Below, one piece after another: positions 18,391 to 26,483 of a stretch of 62,695 bases of DNA (positions are counted from its first letter, which is position 1; each line of letters begins with the position of its first letter). Position numbers and translations under genes: made by a program. The notes under the pieces were generated by a model. The model saw only the letters and a list, made by a program, of their open reading frames with translations, ran no database searches and was not told where the DNA came from. Origin of the DNA: Paenibacillus sp. PastM-3 (GTDB lineage: Bacteria > Bacillota > Bacilli > Paenibacillales > Paenibacillaceae); the NCBI RefSeq assembly GCF_029893965.1, contig NZ_JARXXP010000028.1:1-62695 (forward strand), read 5' to 3'.

Positions 18391-19395
18391 ATGCGACGCA
18401 AAGTAACGATACAATCTATAGCGGATTTCACAGGACTCTCCAAATTTGCAGTTTCACGGGCCTTATCGAACAAACCCGGAGTCAGCTCCCAGACCCGGGA
18501 TACGATACTCAAAGCCGCCGGCCAGCTTGGCTATTTCAAGGACTCTCTGCCGGCAAAGGCTCCTGGCGGACCGGTGGATCTGGATATGCGCAAATGGTCC
18601 GGGACCATTGTCATTCTGTTCCCTAACGTCCGCTACCAGAATCCGAAATCCTTATACTGGGGTCCGGTGTTTAACGGTATCTCCTCCAGGCTGGACCAGC
18701 GGGGCATCAACGTGGTGACATTAACCGAACCCAAGGGAGACTCCCTGTTCTCCCTGCTGCATCCCGAGGCCATAATGGGTGTGATCACAGTCGGTTCGAT
18801 TTCAACCCCAATCCTGCTGGAGATCCGCAGTCTCGGAATTCCTGTGATGATGGTGGATCACGCTGATCCCGGCTTCAAGAGTGATTCTATTTTTACCGAT
18901 AACATGACTGTCATGAAGGAGCTGATGAGCCTGGCCATCGGCAAAGGATATACCAACTTCCAGTTTATCGGCAACATCCGCGATGCTGAAAGCTTCTACG
19001 AACGCTTCCTTGTCTTCCGTGCGGCACTGGAGGATAAGGGAATCAGACTCAGCCAGATTCCTGCGCTGATCGGTCCTGAGATTGACCAGTTCAGGGAGAC
19101 TTTCGCCGCCGCAGTTACCGAGCATGGCCTGCCTGACATCTTCATATGCGCCAACGACACCTACGCGTTGTTCGCGATCGAAACCATGGAATACATGGGC
19201 CTGCCTGTTCCCGCCAATCTGACCTTCACCGGCTTTGATAACACCTATCCTTCACTGCCTCTGCTGGCTACCGTTGATGTCAATAAGGGACAGCTTGGTA
19301 TGCGGGCTGTCGACCAGATGCTGTGGAGAATCCTTAATCCCGGCACAAGCTTTGAAAAAATCCTGATCCAGGCCGATCTGATTATCAAAGGCTGA
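18391..19395 (+). CDS. LacI-family transcriptional regulator
   Basis: The 334-residue regulator has the LacI helix-turn-helix at residues 4-49 (VTIQSIADFTGLSKFAVSRA, then GVSSQTRDTILKAAGQLGY), with the hinge less canonical than usual. A periplasmic-binding-protein-like effector domain follows, with VGSISTPILLEIRSLGIPVMMVD-type strands and FICANDTYALFAIE near 250. It is transcribed away from the glycan operon and most likely responds to a mono- or oligosaccharide. The LacI-type sites upstream of the operon are its probable targets. Repressor or activator behaviour cannot be decided here. Confidence 0.92.
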   Translation: MRRKVTIQSIADFTGLSKFAVSRALSNKPGVSSQTRDTILKAAGQLGYFKDSLPAKAPGGPVDLDMRKWSGTIVILFPNVRYQNPKSLYWGPVFNGISSRLDQRGINVVTLTEPKGDSLFSLLHPEAIMGVITVGSISTPILLEIRSLGIPVMMVDHADPGFKSDSIFTDNMTVMKELMSLAIGKGYTNFQFIGNIRDAESFYERFLVFRAALEDKGIRLSQIPALIGPEIDQFRETFAAAVTEHGLPDIFICANDTYALFAIETMEYMGLPVPANLTFTGFDNTYPSLPLLATVDVNKGQLGMRAVDQMLWRILNPGTSFEKILIQADLIIKG

Positions 19396-19432
19396 CACTC
19401 GGATCAGGATTCCTGTCCGCAATCAACACCAA

Positions 19433-19488
19433 AAAACCTCTCTTCAGCGGAATGGATGGTCAAACTCCATTTCACCAAGAGAGGTTTT
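19433..19488. terminator. Bidirectional terminator between LacI gene and ABC ATPase gene
   Basis: A 12-base perfect stem (AAAACCTCTCTT with AAGAGAGGTTTT) encloses a smaller nested GAATGGA/TCCATTT pairing. T-runs follow on both strands, the longer (six T) on the minus strand, matching the two convergent genes. Confidence 0.85.
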
Positions 19489-19571
19489 GTTGTAGACAGA
19501 CAAAATAAATTGAACTGGTGATATTTTATAGCATTGGGCCTTACGATATATGTATCCGCCTACTCTGCAGT

Positions 19572-20657
19572 TCAAAAGGTTAGCGTATCATGAACAGGCC
19601 ACTGAACCACCGCTTCTTCCCCTACCCGCAGATCAAGCTCTTTTCTCGTATTCTGCAGCCGGACAATAAATTGCTCATCGAGAGATTCGATGGCAACTCC
19701 GATGAGATAGGAAGAACCGGAATAGTTAATGAAAGTCACTTCACCGGCCACCGCATTGAACCCCGCCTCCGGTACCGGCTGATCATCCACACCTTTACGC
19801 CGGACAGAAACGGCCTCCGGCCGGACCATAACATAAGTGGGCGCGCTACCATTCCCGGTTTTCTCCGCAGAAATAATGTTTCCCTTCGACAGCTCAAAGC
19901 GCCAGAAGCCTTCCGAAGCCGTGACATTCGTGATCGGGTACAAGTTTGATTCGCCCACAAAATCAGCCACAAATGGGTCGACGGGGTGCATATAAATCTG
20001 CTGCGGCGTTCCGATCTGCACAATGTTCCCGCCATTCATGACCGCAATACGGTCAGAGATGACCATTGCTTCCTCCTGGTCATGGGTAACAAAGATACCC
20101 GTAAAGCCAAACTTCCGCTGCAATACGCGGATTTCAATTCCCAGCGCCTGGCGCAGCTTGGCATCCAGATTGCTCAGCGGCTCATCAAACAGTACAAGCG
20201 GCGGCTTAAGCACAAGGGTCCGCGCCAGCGCAACCCGTTGCTGCTGTCCGCCGGACATTTGCGCGGGGAACCGTTCTGCAAATTCATTCAGCCGCACAGA
20301 ATGCAGAGCCGCTTCCACCCGTTCTCTGATTTCCGATTTGGGCACACCGTGACGTTTCAGTCCAAAGGCCACATTCTCAAAAACATTTAGATGAGGGAAC
20401 AAGGCATAATTCTGAAAAACAAGCCCGATGTTCCGCTTATGCGGGGCAATCCGTGTCAACTCCTTGCCGTCCAGCCGGATGGAGCCCGAGGTTGGATCAT
20501 GCATGCCGGCAATCATCCGCAGGGTCGTTGTTTTCCCGCACCCGCTCGGTCCGAGCAGCGACAACATCTCACCGCTCTCCACAGTAATATTCAGTTGGTT
20601 CACTACAGGCTTTTGCCCGTAATTTTTCACTAGATTTTCGATGATTAATTGGCTCAT
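19572..20657 (-). CDS. ABC transporter ATP-binding protein, polyamine-type (PotA-like)
   Basis: The 361-residue ATPase drives the importer encoded by the next three genes upstream. Walker A is GPSGCGKTT at 36-44, the signature is MSGGQQQR, Walker B is LVLFDEPLSNLD, and the H-loop is VTHDQEEA. A C-terminal TOBE-type domain of about 120 residues follows, typical of the PotA/FbpC/CysA class. It is the last gene of the operon, 15 bases after the PotC-like permease gene, and ends just before a bidirectional terminator. The substrate may be a polyamine, a gamma-glutamyl derivative or another small organic compound. Confidence 0.92.
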   Translation of the reverse strand: MSQLIIENLVKNYGQKPVVNQLNITVESGEMLSLLGPSGCGKTTTLRMIAGMHDPTSGSIRLDGKELTRIAPHKRNIGLVFQNYALFPHLNVFENVAFGLKRHGVPKSEIRERVEAALHSVRLNEFAERFPAQMSGGQQQRVALARTLVLKPPLVLFDEPLSNLDAKLRQALGIEIRVLQRKFGFTGIFVTHDQEEAMVISDRIAVMNGGNIVQIGTPQQIYMHPVDPFVADFVGESNLYPITNVTASEGFWRFELSKGNIISAEKTGNGSAPTYVMVRPEAVSVRRKGVDDQPVPEAGFNAVAGEVTFINYSGSSYLIGVAIESLDEQFIVRLQNTRKELDLRVGEEAVVQWPVHDTLTF

Positions 20658-20672
20658 GGTTGCGCCTCCCTG

Positions 20673-21455
20673 CTATGTCTTTTTGCCCCACCGTGTAAAG
20701 CCGATACCCAGCAGTCCGATCAGAATCGTACCTGCAATAATAATCGAAGATACCGCCGCCAGCGAGGGAGACAGGTTAAACTGAATGTCCGAATAAATGG
20801 TCATCGGCAGAGTCTTAATGCCTGGACCGGTAAGGAATAAAGCAATAACCAGTTCATCAAAGGAAAGCACCAGACTGAGGAAAGCACTGGCCAGCAGCGA
20901 CGGTCTGGCAAACGGCAGCGTCACGAGGAAAAAGGTCTTGATCGGCGAAGCGCCCAGAATAATTGATGCCTCTTCCACCGACCGCTCCATCCGCGAAAAT
21001 CCGGCCAGCATGGTCCGCACAACATAAGGAATAATCAATATGATATGGGCCAGCAGCAGTCTCAGGAAGAACATCCGTACCCCAAGATAACTGAAGAAAA
21101 TCAGCAGCCCGATGCCAAACAGCAGTGTCGGAATAACCAGCGGCGACAGAAACAATCCCTGCAGCGCATTTTTCAATCGAAATTCAAACCGGGCTATAGC
21201 GTAGGCAATCATTGTCCCCAGCGGGAGTGCGAAGACAGTGGTTAATACAGCCAGCTTGATACTGGTCAGAAACGGCTCCGAATACCTTCCGCCTGTAAGT
21301 ACCTCCTCATACCATCTCAATGAGAAGCCCTGGGGAGGAAACACCAGAAACTCACCGGAATTAAAGGATGAGATCAGGATGACAAGCAGCGGCGCCATAA
21401 TAAACAGATAAATCAGCGTATTCACTATAGTAAGCAGAGGGAATTTCCTTCTCAT
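20673..21455 (-). CDS. ABC transporter permease, PotC-like
   Basis: This 260-residue permease has about six helices and the EAA loop SVEEASIILGASPIKTFFLV. The early GEFLVFPPQGFSLRWYEE segment is characteristic of PotC-like subunits. A GGGAGGAG site precedes the ATG at 21455, one base after the stop of the partner gene. It completes the membrane channel with the PotB-like subunit. Confidence 0.92.
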   Translation of the reverse strand: MRRKFPLLTIVNTLIYLFIMAPLLVILISSFNSGEFLVFPPQGFSLRWYEEVLTGGRYSEPFLTSIKLAVLTTVFALPLGTMIAYAIARFEFRLKNALQGLFLSPLVIPTLLFGIGLLIFFSYLGVRMFFLRLLLAHIILIIPYVVRTMLAGFSRMERSVEEASIILGASPIKTFFLVTLPFARPSLLASAFLSLVLSFDELVIALFLTGPGIKTLPMTIYSDIQFNLSPSLAAVSSIIIAGTILIGLLGIGFTRWGKKT

Positions 21456-21456
21456 A

Positions 21457-22314
21457 TCAAACGACTCCTCCCGGCTTCCTGCCGCTTAGCATCCGTCTGT
21501 AGAGACTGGTTATCCCAAGCATGGTCAGCAGCAAAATGACGCCCATAGCAGAAGCATAAGGCCAGTTAAGCAAGTTGATTGTCTGATTATAGATTTCTGT
21601 GGCCATCAGCTTCACCTTGGCTCCGCCGATCAAGGAAGGGGTGACGAAGAAGCTTAGTGTAATCGAGAAAACAAGCAGTGTACCGGCAATAATCCCCTGT
21701 TTGGACAGCGGCAGGGTGACGAACCAGAATACCTTTGTTCTCGAAGCCCCCAGGTTGGCGGCTGCACTTTCAAGATTGCGGTCCATACCCTCTAATACGG
21801 AATACAGGACGAGCACCATATAAGGGAGCATGACATGCACCAAAGCGATAATTACACCGACAGGGGTATACAATAATTCAAGCGGCTCACGAATCAGCCC
21901 TATTTCGAGAAGAAGCTGATTCAGAATTCCTTTGCGGCCCAGTATAATAATCCATCCGAAATTGCGGATCACGGCGCTTGTCAAAAGAGGGAGCGCGATC
22001 AAAATGAGCAGCAGAAAACGGTGCTTGGGCTGAGCCCGGGATACGCCATAAGCCAGGCTGTACCCCAGAATCAGACAGATAAAGCTTACAGCGATACCGA
22101 TATACACCGAACGCCAGAGCATTTGCAGATAATACGGATCTGTGAAGAATCTTGCGTATTGCTCCCAGACGAATGCCGCTTCCATGGCCCCGGACGGGTC
22201 CGTACGATAAAAGCTGAGTACCAGCAGCCGGACGAGCGGAAGAACAAAGATCAGCAGAAAAATAATCAGCCCGGGAGCCAGCAGGATCCAGTAAGGGGGA
22301 ATGCGTTTCAGCAC
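21457..22314 (-). CDS. ABC transporter permease, PotB-like
   Basis: The 285-residue permease starts with a helix (YWILLAPGLIIFLLIFVLPL) and carries the EAA loop NLESAAANLGASRTKVFW. The start is a GTG at 22314 with an AAGGGAG site about 10 bases upstream. It lies 36 bases after the solute-binding protein gene and is one base from the PotC-like gene, so the four transport genes form one unit. Confidence 0.9.
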   Translation of the reverse strand: MLKRIPPYWILLAPGLIIFLLIFVLPLVRLLVLSFYRTDPSGAMEAAFVWEQYARFFTDPYYLQMLWRSVYIGIAVSFICLILGYSLAYGVSRAQPKHRFLLLILIALPLLTSAVIRNFGWIIILGRKGILNQLLLEIGLIREPLELLYTPVGVIIALVHVMLPYMVLVLYSVLEGMDRNLESAAANLGASRTKVFWFVTLPLSKQGIIAGTLLVFSITLSFFVTPSLIGGAKVKLMATEIYNQTINLLNWPYASAMGVILLLTMLGITSLYRRMLSGRKPGGVV

Positions 22315-22350
22315 GGCATTGCAGCTCCCTTCAATAGTATTGTTACAGTG

Positions 22351-23427
22351 CTACTGTGAAATCAGTTTGCTCCACTTCTCCATCCAATCCGCCTTGTTGT
22401 TGTTCACCAGCTCCAAATCAAGCCGGATCAGGCTGTTAAACGTTTCTTCACCATTCGGAAGGATGGCCTTCAGTTCGTCAGACAATTCGGTTTCAGTATT
22501 GGTCGGGGAATAACCTCCGCCCTCAGCGGTCAGCTGCTGTATCTCCGGACGCAGCAGGAAGTCGATATACTTCTGGGCCAATTCCGGATTCTGACTACCT
22601 TTCACAACTTGTGCCGTGATATAAATACCAACGGCTCCTTCAGCAGGAATTGCGAAGCCGATCGGAATTCCCTGCTTGCCGAACGTATAGGCATAGCCGG
22701 AATCGAACGGCGCAATGACCGCCTCATCCTGGGCGAATAAATTCCCGACCTCGGGACTGGATTTGACGATGGCCGCGGTACTTGGCAGCAAAGTCTCGAC
22801 AGCATCGAGTCCCGGCTGGATGTTATCCTCTCCGCCGCCGTTCATCTTGGCGAGAGCTACCAGGAACTGGTTTCCATAAGTGTTCGAGATATCAACCAGG
22901 CCGACTTGTCCCTTATACTCATCTTTCCATAAATCATTCCACGAGGCTGGAGGGGTGGGGATCGCGTCGTAATTATAAATCATGCCAAGAGCTTCATAAC
23001 CAAATGTAGGCCCGTAGCCGTCTGCACTGAGCGCTTCAGGGTAGAGATTATCCAGGTTCTCCATCTGCTGCGGATCAAGCTTCATAATCAGATCCTCTTT
23101 GGCTGCAATCTGCTCCTGACCGCCGGAGAACAGCACCACATCAATGGTTTGATTGTTTTTCTCCGCACGAATCTTGGCCAGCGCATCTGCCGAATACAGG
23201 GTAACGACTTCAACCTCGGCATTGTATTCCTCTTCAAATTGTTCGATGTAGGCACGCTGGGTTTCTTCAATCGCCCCACCGAAAGAGGTGACTACCAGCT
23301 TACCGCCGGAAGGCTTGTCTGTGGCTGCCGCCGTTGTAGCCTCATTACCTGAACTGCACGCTGTCGCCGTCATCAGAAGTGTCAGTATACCTGCCGCAGC
23401 TTTTCCATAGAACCATTTCCGCATCAT
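22351..23427 (-). CDS. ABC transporter solute-binding lipoprotein, PotD-like
   Basis: The 358-residue lipoprotein has the lipobox TATAC (cysteine 24, counting from the first ATG). Segments such as LVVTSFGGAIEETQRAYIE and IDVVLFSGGQEQIAAKEDLI are typical of the PotD/FbpA/AfuA-like binding proteins. It delivers substrate to the PotB/PotC-like permeases. Two adjacent ATG codons are possible starts, both served by an AAGGGGA site. The substrate is unknown. The acidic pocket residues expected for polyamine binding cannot be confirmed by eye. Confidence 0.9.
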   Translation of the reverse strand: MMRKWFYGKAAAGILTLLMTATACSSGNEATTAAATDKPSGGKLVVTSFGGAIEETQRAYIEQFEEEYNAEVEVVTLYSADALAKIRAEKNNQTIDVVLFSGGQEQIAAKEDLIMKLDPQQMENLDNLYPEALSADGYGPTFGYEALGMIYNYDAIPTPPASWNDLWKDEYKGQVGLVDISNTYGNQFLVALAKMNGGGEDNIQPGLDAVETLLPSTAAIVKSSPEVGNLFAQDEAVIAPFDSGYAYTFGKQGIPIGFAIPAEGAVGIYITAQVVKGSQNPELAQKYIDFLLRPEIQQLTAEGGGYSPTNTETELSDELKAILPNGEETFNSLIRLDLELVNNNKADWMEKWSKLISQ

Positions 23428-23471
23428 ACATATCCCCTTCTCGTTTGAGAGTATGGTAACTTCCCCGTTAT

Positions 23472-24641
23472 TTAACCGTTTGATCGTTCATTCCAGTTAC
23501 GGATATACAAATTACGCGCATTTTCCGATAAAACCATACCTGCCGCTGTATACGCGTATTCTTCATCAATAATTCCTTCTGTCACCAGATCCGTCAGCAT
23601 TGTACCGAGCTCTTTCTTGATCATCCGGCCGCCCAGCCAGCTGACTTCGGGAATCGTAAAGCCGTCGGAGCCGTACATTACCTTTGTAAAAGGGGCCATC
23701 TCAAAGATTTGCCGGAGCTTCGGCTGCACTCCTATGCTGCTGAAGGGGATCATGGAAGACAAATCGAGATACACATTATGATATTGATTGACCAGATAAC
23801 CGGCTTCCTCGACAAACGGATACGCGGTATGAATAAAAATAATTTTCACAGCCTGATAGTGCGGATCGCTGACAATATTGTGCATCAGCAGCGGACTCGC
23901 GAGCTTCACATCCAGTAGCGGGGCATCGCCTGCACCCGAATGCATCTGAATCGGAATGTCATATTCCATGCACAGCTCGAACGCGAGCAGCACCAGATAG
24001 TCACGGACATCTTTTTCAGCTTCGGTGTTGTCAGGCGATTTCAGGAACTCACTGTAGCTGTCTGCAGCCTGAGTCTTGCTGATCTTATTTATTTTCAGTC
24101 CGGTATGGTAAGCAATCACAGTCTTAAAAGCAATCGTTCCCTGATTCTCCACCTCGTCCCTCAACTCCCGGATGTAGGTCTCTTCCAATTCCTCGAAGGG
24201 AACCTTCTCCTCGAACAGCCGATGGTATGTAGCTTCCACCCGGTGAATGCGGCGGGTCGGAATCGACGACGAAGTCTGGTGGAACCAGTCAAGCTCCTCC
24301 TGGGCTAAGCGGGATCCCATAACCGGGAAACCGTAGTCCACCAGCAGTGATTCCAGGCCTATATCCTTGAAAAGCATATCAACATATTCTTTGGGATTAG
24401 CCTTATAACGCTGATTGCGCTGCAGGATCAGTTCATCATCTGACACGCGGGGATCAAGCCCCAGCAGCTGAATCATCTCTTTACGGACTATTTTGAATAA
24501 CAGGGTGTTTCGGGTATCGCGGCTCTTAGGGGGTATCAAGGAGAGGGTGAAGCAATTATCGAAGCTCTTCTTCTCCCGGGTCGGCATGAATGGATGACAG
24601 TGGTCGTCAATAATGGGCAAGCGGCTGATATCAATCGTCAT
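23472..24641 (-). CDS. Amidohydrolase-2 family metalloenzyme, FluG N-domain-like
   Basis: The 389-residue protein is predicted cytoplasmic. The metal-binding HxH lies at H14 and H16 (IIDDHCHPF). Later ligand candidates are the histidine in IQMHSGAGD, the histidine in FIHTAYPFVEEAG and the aspartate in VMYGSDGF. This arrangement fits the amidohydrolase-2 superfamily (decarboxylases and hydrolases), in particular FluG-like N-terminal domains associated with gamma-glutamyl metabolism. It is the first gene of the transporter operon, so it probably acts on the imported compound. The ATG at 24641 has an AAGGGGG site; a longer start at 24707 would lie inside the promoter. Confidence 0.85.
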   Translation of the reverse strand: MTIDISRLPIIDDHCHPFMPTREKKSFDNCFTLSLIPPKSRDTRNTLLFKIVRKEMIQLLGLDPRVSDDELILQRNQRYKANPKEYVDMLFKDIGLESLLVDYGFPVMGSRLAQEELDWFHQTSSSIPTRRIHRVEATYHRLFEEKVPFEELEETYIRELRDEVENQGTIAFKTVIAYHTGLKINKISKTQAADSYSEFLKSPDNTEAEKDVRDYLVLLAFELCMEYDIPIQMHSGAGDAPLLDVKLASPLLMHNIVSDPHYQAVKIIFIHTAYPFVEEAGYLVNQYHNVYLDLSSMIPFSSIGVQPKLRQIFEMAPFTKVMYGSDGFTIPEVSWLGGRMIKKELGTMLTDLVTEGIIDEEYAYTAAGMVLSENARNLYIRNWNERSNG

Positions 24642-24682
24642 GTGGTAATCCCCCTTAATCTTCTGCAAACAAATTGTTTTTG

Positions 24683-24698
24683 TTATTGTATACAATAA
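24683..24698. promoter_or_regulatory. GntR-family operator overlapping the -10 box
   Basis: TTATTGTATACAATAA is a perfect 16-base palindrome whose core TTGTATACAA fits the GT(N)AC pattern of FadR/GntR-type operators. It overlaps the -10 hexamer and the likely transcription start of the amidohydrolase-transporter operon, so binding should repress. The GntR gene immediately upstream is the natural candidate. Confidence 0.8.
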
Positions 24699-24723
24699 TA
24701 CGTACACGGAGATCTCTTGTCAA
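24695..24723 (-). promoter_or_regulatory. Sigma-A promoter of the amidohydrolase/Pot-like operon
   Basis: TTGACA (24718-24723) and TATTAT (24695-24700) on the minus strand are separated by 17 bases, a near-consensus vegetative promoter. The overlapping palindrome at 24683-24698 suggests it is strong but tightly repressed. Confidence 0.8.
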
Positions 24724-24797
24724 CAAAAGTTACACATGGGATGTGAAAAGATATTTTTATCAGATATCAAGTGAGATAACATGACATAAAATAAAAA

Positions 24798-24840
24798 AAC
24801 CATTCATTCCCCTCCCCGGCGGGAGCGTAACAAATGGCTT
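24798..24840 (-). terminator. Terminator of the GntR gene
   Basis: On the minus strand AAGCCATT pairs with AATGGTT around a nested CTCCC/GGGAG hairpin and is followed by a run of T. It lies about 50 bases downstream of the GntR stop and insulates the next promoter. Confidence 0.75.
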
Positions 24841-24890
24841 GTTTATATGATACCTATGCCGTAAGCATTTAAATGAATCTTTATAGATAC

Positions 24891-25538
24891 CTACAACGTA
24901 TCTTTGTACCCATATTTAACCAGATCATTTCTGGCTCTGTTCCAATTTTGCTGTGTGTAATACCTGGCTTTCTCGGAGTCTCTGGCAATGATTGCCTCGA
25001 GTATAAGTTGATGCTCCTCTGTTGCTTTATCCAAATTGACTCCCGCCACAAACTGTGTCTGGATCTGGTAGGTTTTGTGGAACAGTTTTTCTACATGGTA
25101 ATTAAGCAGCTTATTCGGACACATACGGTGCATGGTACGATGAAATTCGATGTCATGCTCCTTCCACTGATGGAAATTGGACAGGCTTTTCTGCTCATTC
25201 ATCCTGCCTACCAGCTCCGTAAGCTGGCGAATTTGCTCAGAAGAGGGCTGTCGTGCGGCTAAGTAGGCGATCATCCCCTCAACGGCCTCCATCATCTCGT
25301 AACATTCCCTTACATCTTCTGCAGTAAGCACACTAACGTACGCACCTTTCCGGGGATAGACGGTCACAAAGCCTTCCACAGACAATAGTCTGATCGCTTC
25401 TCTTACCGGGGTCCGGCTCATATTCAGCTTCTTGGCGTATTCTTCTTCTATAATGGGCTGGCCTTGGTTTAGCTGGTTCTCTTCGATGTCCCGAAGAATG
25501 CTGTCGTATGCAATTTGCGCTTGGTTCTGCTTGCCCAT
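24891..25538 (-). CDS. GntR-family transcriptional regulator, FCD type
   Basis: The 215-residue regulator has a winged helix at about 8-70 (YDSILRDIEENQL, then NMSRTPVREAIRLLSVEGFV) with the diagnostic SRTPVREA recognition helix. An all-helical FCD effector domain follows (REIRECYEMMEAVEGM-like, with EHDIEFHRTMHRM providing metal-ligand histidines). It is preceded by AAGGAG nine bases before the ATG at 25538; a GTG six codons earlier is less likely because it overlaps that site. It is oriented towards the amidohydrolase operon, whose promoter carries a matching palindrome. Confidence 0.92.
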   Translation of the reverse strand: MGKQNQAQIAYDSILRDIEENQLNQGQPIIEEEYAKKLNMSRTPVREAIRLLSVEGFVTVYPRKGAYVSVLTAEDVRECYEMMEAVEGMIAYLAARQPSSEQIRQLTELVGRMNEQKSLSNFHQWKEHDIEFHRTMHRMCPNKLLNYHVEKLFHKTYQIQTQFVAGVNLDKATEEHQLILEAIIARDSEKARYYTQQNWNRARNDLVKYGYKDTL

Positions 25539-25659
25539 ATACACAGTCTCCTTCACCGGTCATAATTCTCATAACAATACGCTGATTATAATACTATCAG
25601 AATATACCATCTGTAAAGTTAGGTCATCACCAGCAGAGGGTTCCTTCTCAACCAAAAAA

Positions 25660-25689
25660 AAGCGTGGACGCCCTGCGGCGCCCATGCTT
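25660..25689 (-). terminator. Terminator of the hydantoin operon
   Basis: The minus strand forms a GC-rich imperfect stem (AAGC-TGG-CGCC pairing with GGCG-CCA-GCTT) followed by eight T. It lies 14 bases after the racemase stop codon and ends the long hyu transcript. Confidence 0.85.
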
Positions 25690-25703
25690 CCTTGGCTTGT
25701 TCA

Positions 25704-26432
25704 CTATTCGAATGAACTAAGAACACCGGCAAACTTCTTTTTTTCCGGGTATTTATACGTCTTCAGCTTGCTCGTCTTTTTCCCCAGGTCGACAATCGAT
25801 TCCGCAAACTTCACGGCCGCGACCACGCCGTCGAACACCGGAACGCCCAGTTCCTGCTCCAAACGGTCCGCGAATTCGGCCATGCCCGCACAGCCCAGCA
25901 GAATGGCTTCCGCATAATCTTCCTCCACGGCCCTTCTGCCTTCCTCGGCGAGGATTTCCATCCCTCTGACCGGGTCCCGCTCAAAGTCCAGCACGCCGAG
26001 CGGAGTCGTACGGATTTGCACCACACGGTGATCCATGCCATATCCGGTTACCAGCTCCTCCAGCATCGTCTTGATCCGCGGCAGCACCGTGACAATCGAG
26101 AAACGCGCCGCCAGCATGGAAGCCATATACAGCGAGGCTTCGGCGATGCCGATGACAGGCGCCTTCGTCAGTTCTCTGGCCGCCTGCAGGCCGGGATCAC
26201 CGTAACAGGCGATGACATAAGCGTCTATGCCTTCGGCTTCGCCTTTTTGAATTTCCTGCAGCACGCCGGGAATCGCCAGATATTCGTCATAATAGGACTC
26301 GATAGACACCGGCCCCATCTCCGGACTTACCGCTAATATTTCCGTCCCGGGCCTCGCCGCGCTTTTGGCCGCATGCTCGATGCCCCGTGTCATTTCCCAT
26401 GTTGTGTTCGGATTGATCACCTTGATCTTCAT
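25704..26432 (-). CDS. hyuE: Asp/Glu/hydantoin racemase family protein
   Basis: The 242-residue enzyme is predicted cytoplasmic. Both halves carry the paired catalytic cysteine regions of this superfamily: AYVIACYGDPGL (Cys75) and AILLGCAGMAEF (about Cys177). The N-terminal MKIKVINPNTT is typical of hydantoin racemases and allantoin racemases. It would interconvert D- and L-5-substituted hydantoins or allantoin enantiomers, so that a stereospecific hydrolase can use both. It is the last gene of the operon. The ATG has an AGGTGAG site. The exact substrate is inferred from its neighbours. Confidence 0.88.
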   Translation of the reverse strand: MKIKVINPNTTWEMTRGIEHAAKSAARPGTEILAVSPEMGPVSIESYYDEYLAIPGVLQEIQKGEAEGIDAYVIACYGDPGLQAARELTKAPVIGIAEASLYMASMLAARFSIVTVLPRIKTMLEELVTGYGMDHRVVQIRTTPLGVLDFERDPVRGMEILAEEGRRAVEEDYAEAILLGCAGMAEFADRLEQELGVPVFDGVVAAVKFAESIVDLGKKTSKLKTYKYPEKKKFAGVLSSFE

Positions 26433-26483
26433 CGTCTCACCTGTCCCTTTCTCATTGTTTCATGTTTTGGAATTTTTATGCCA

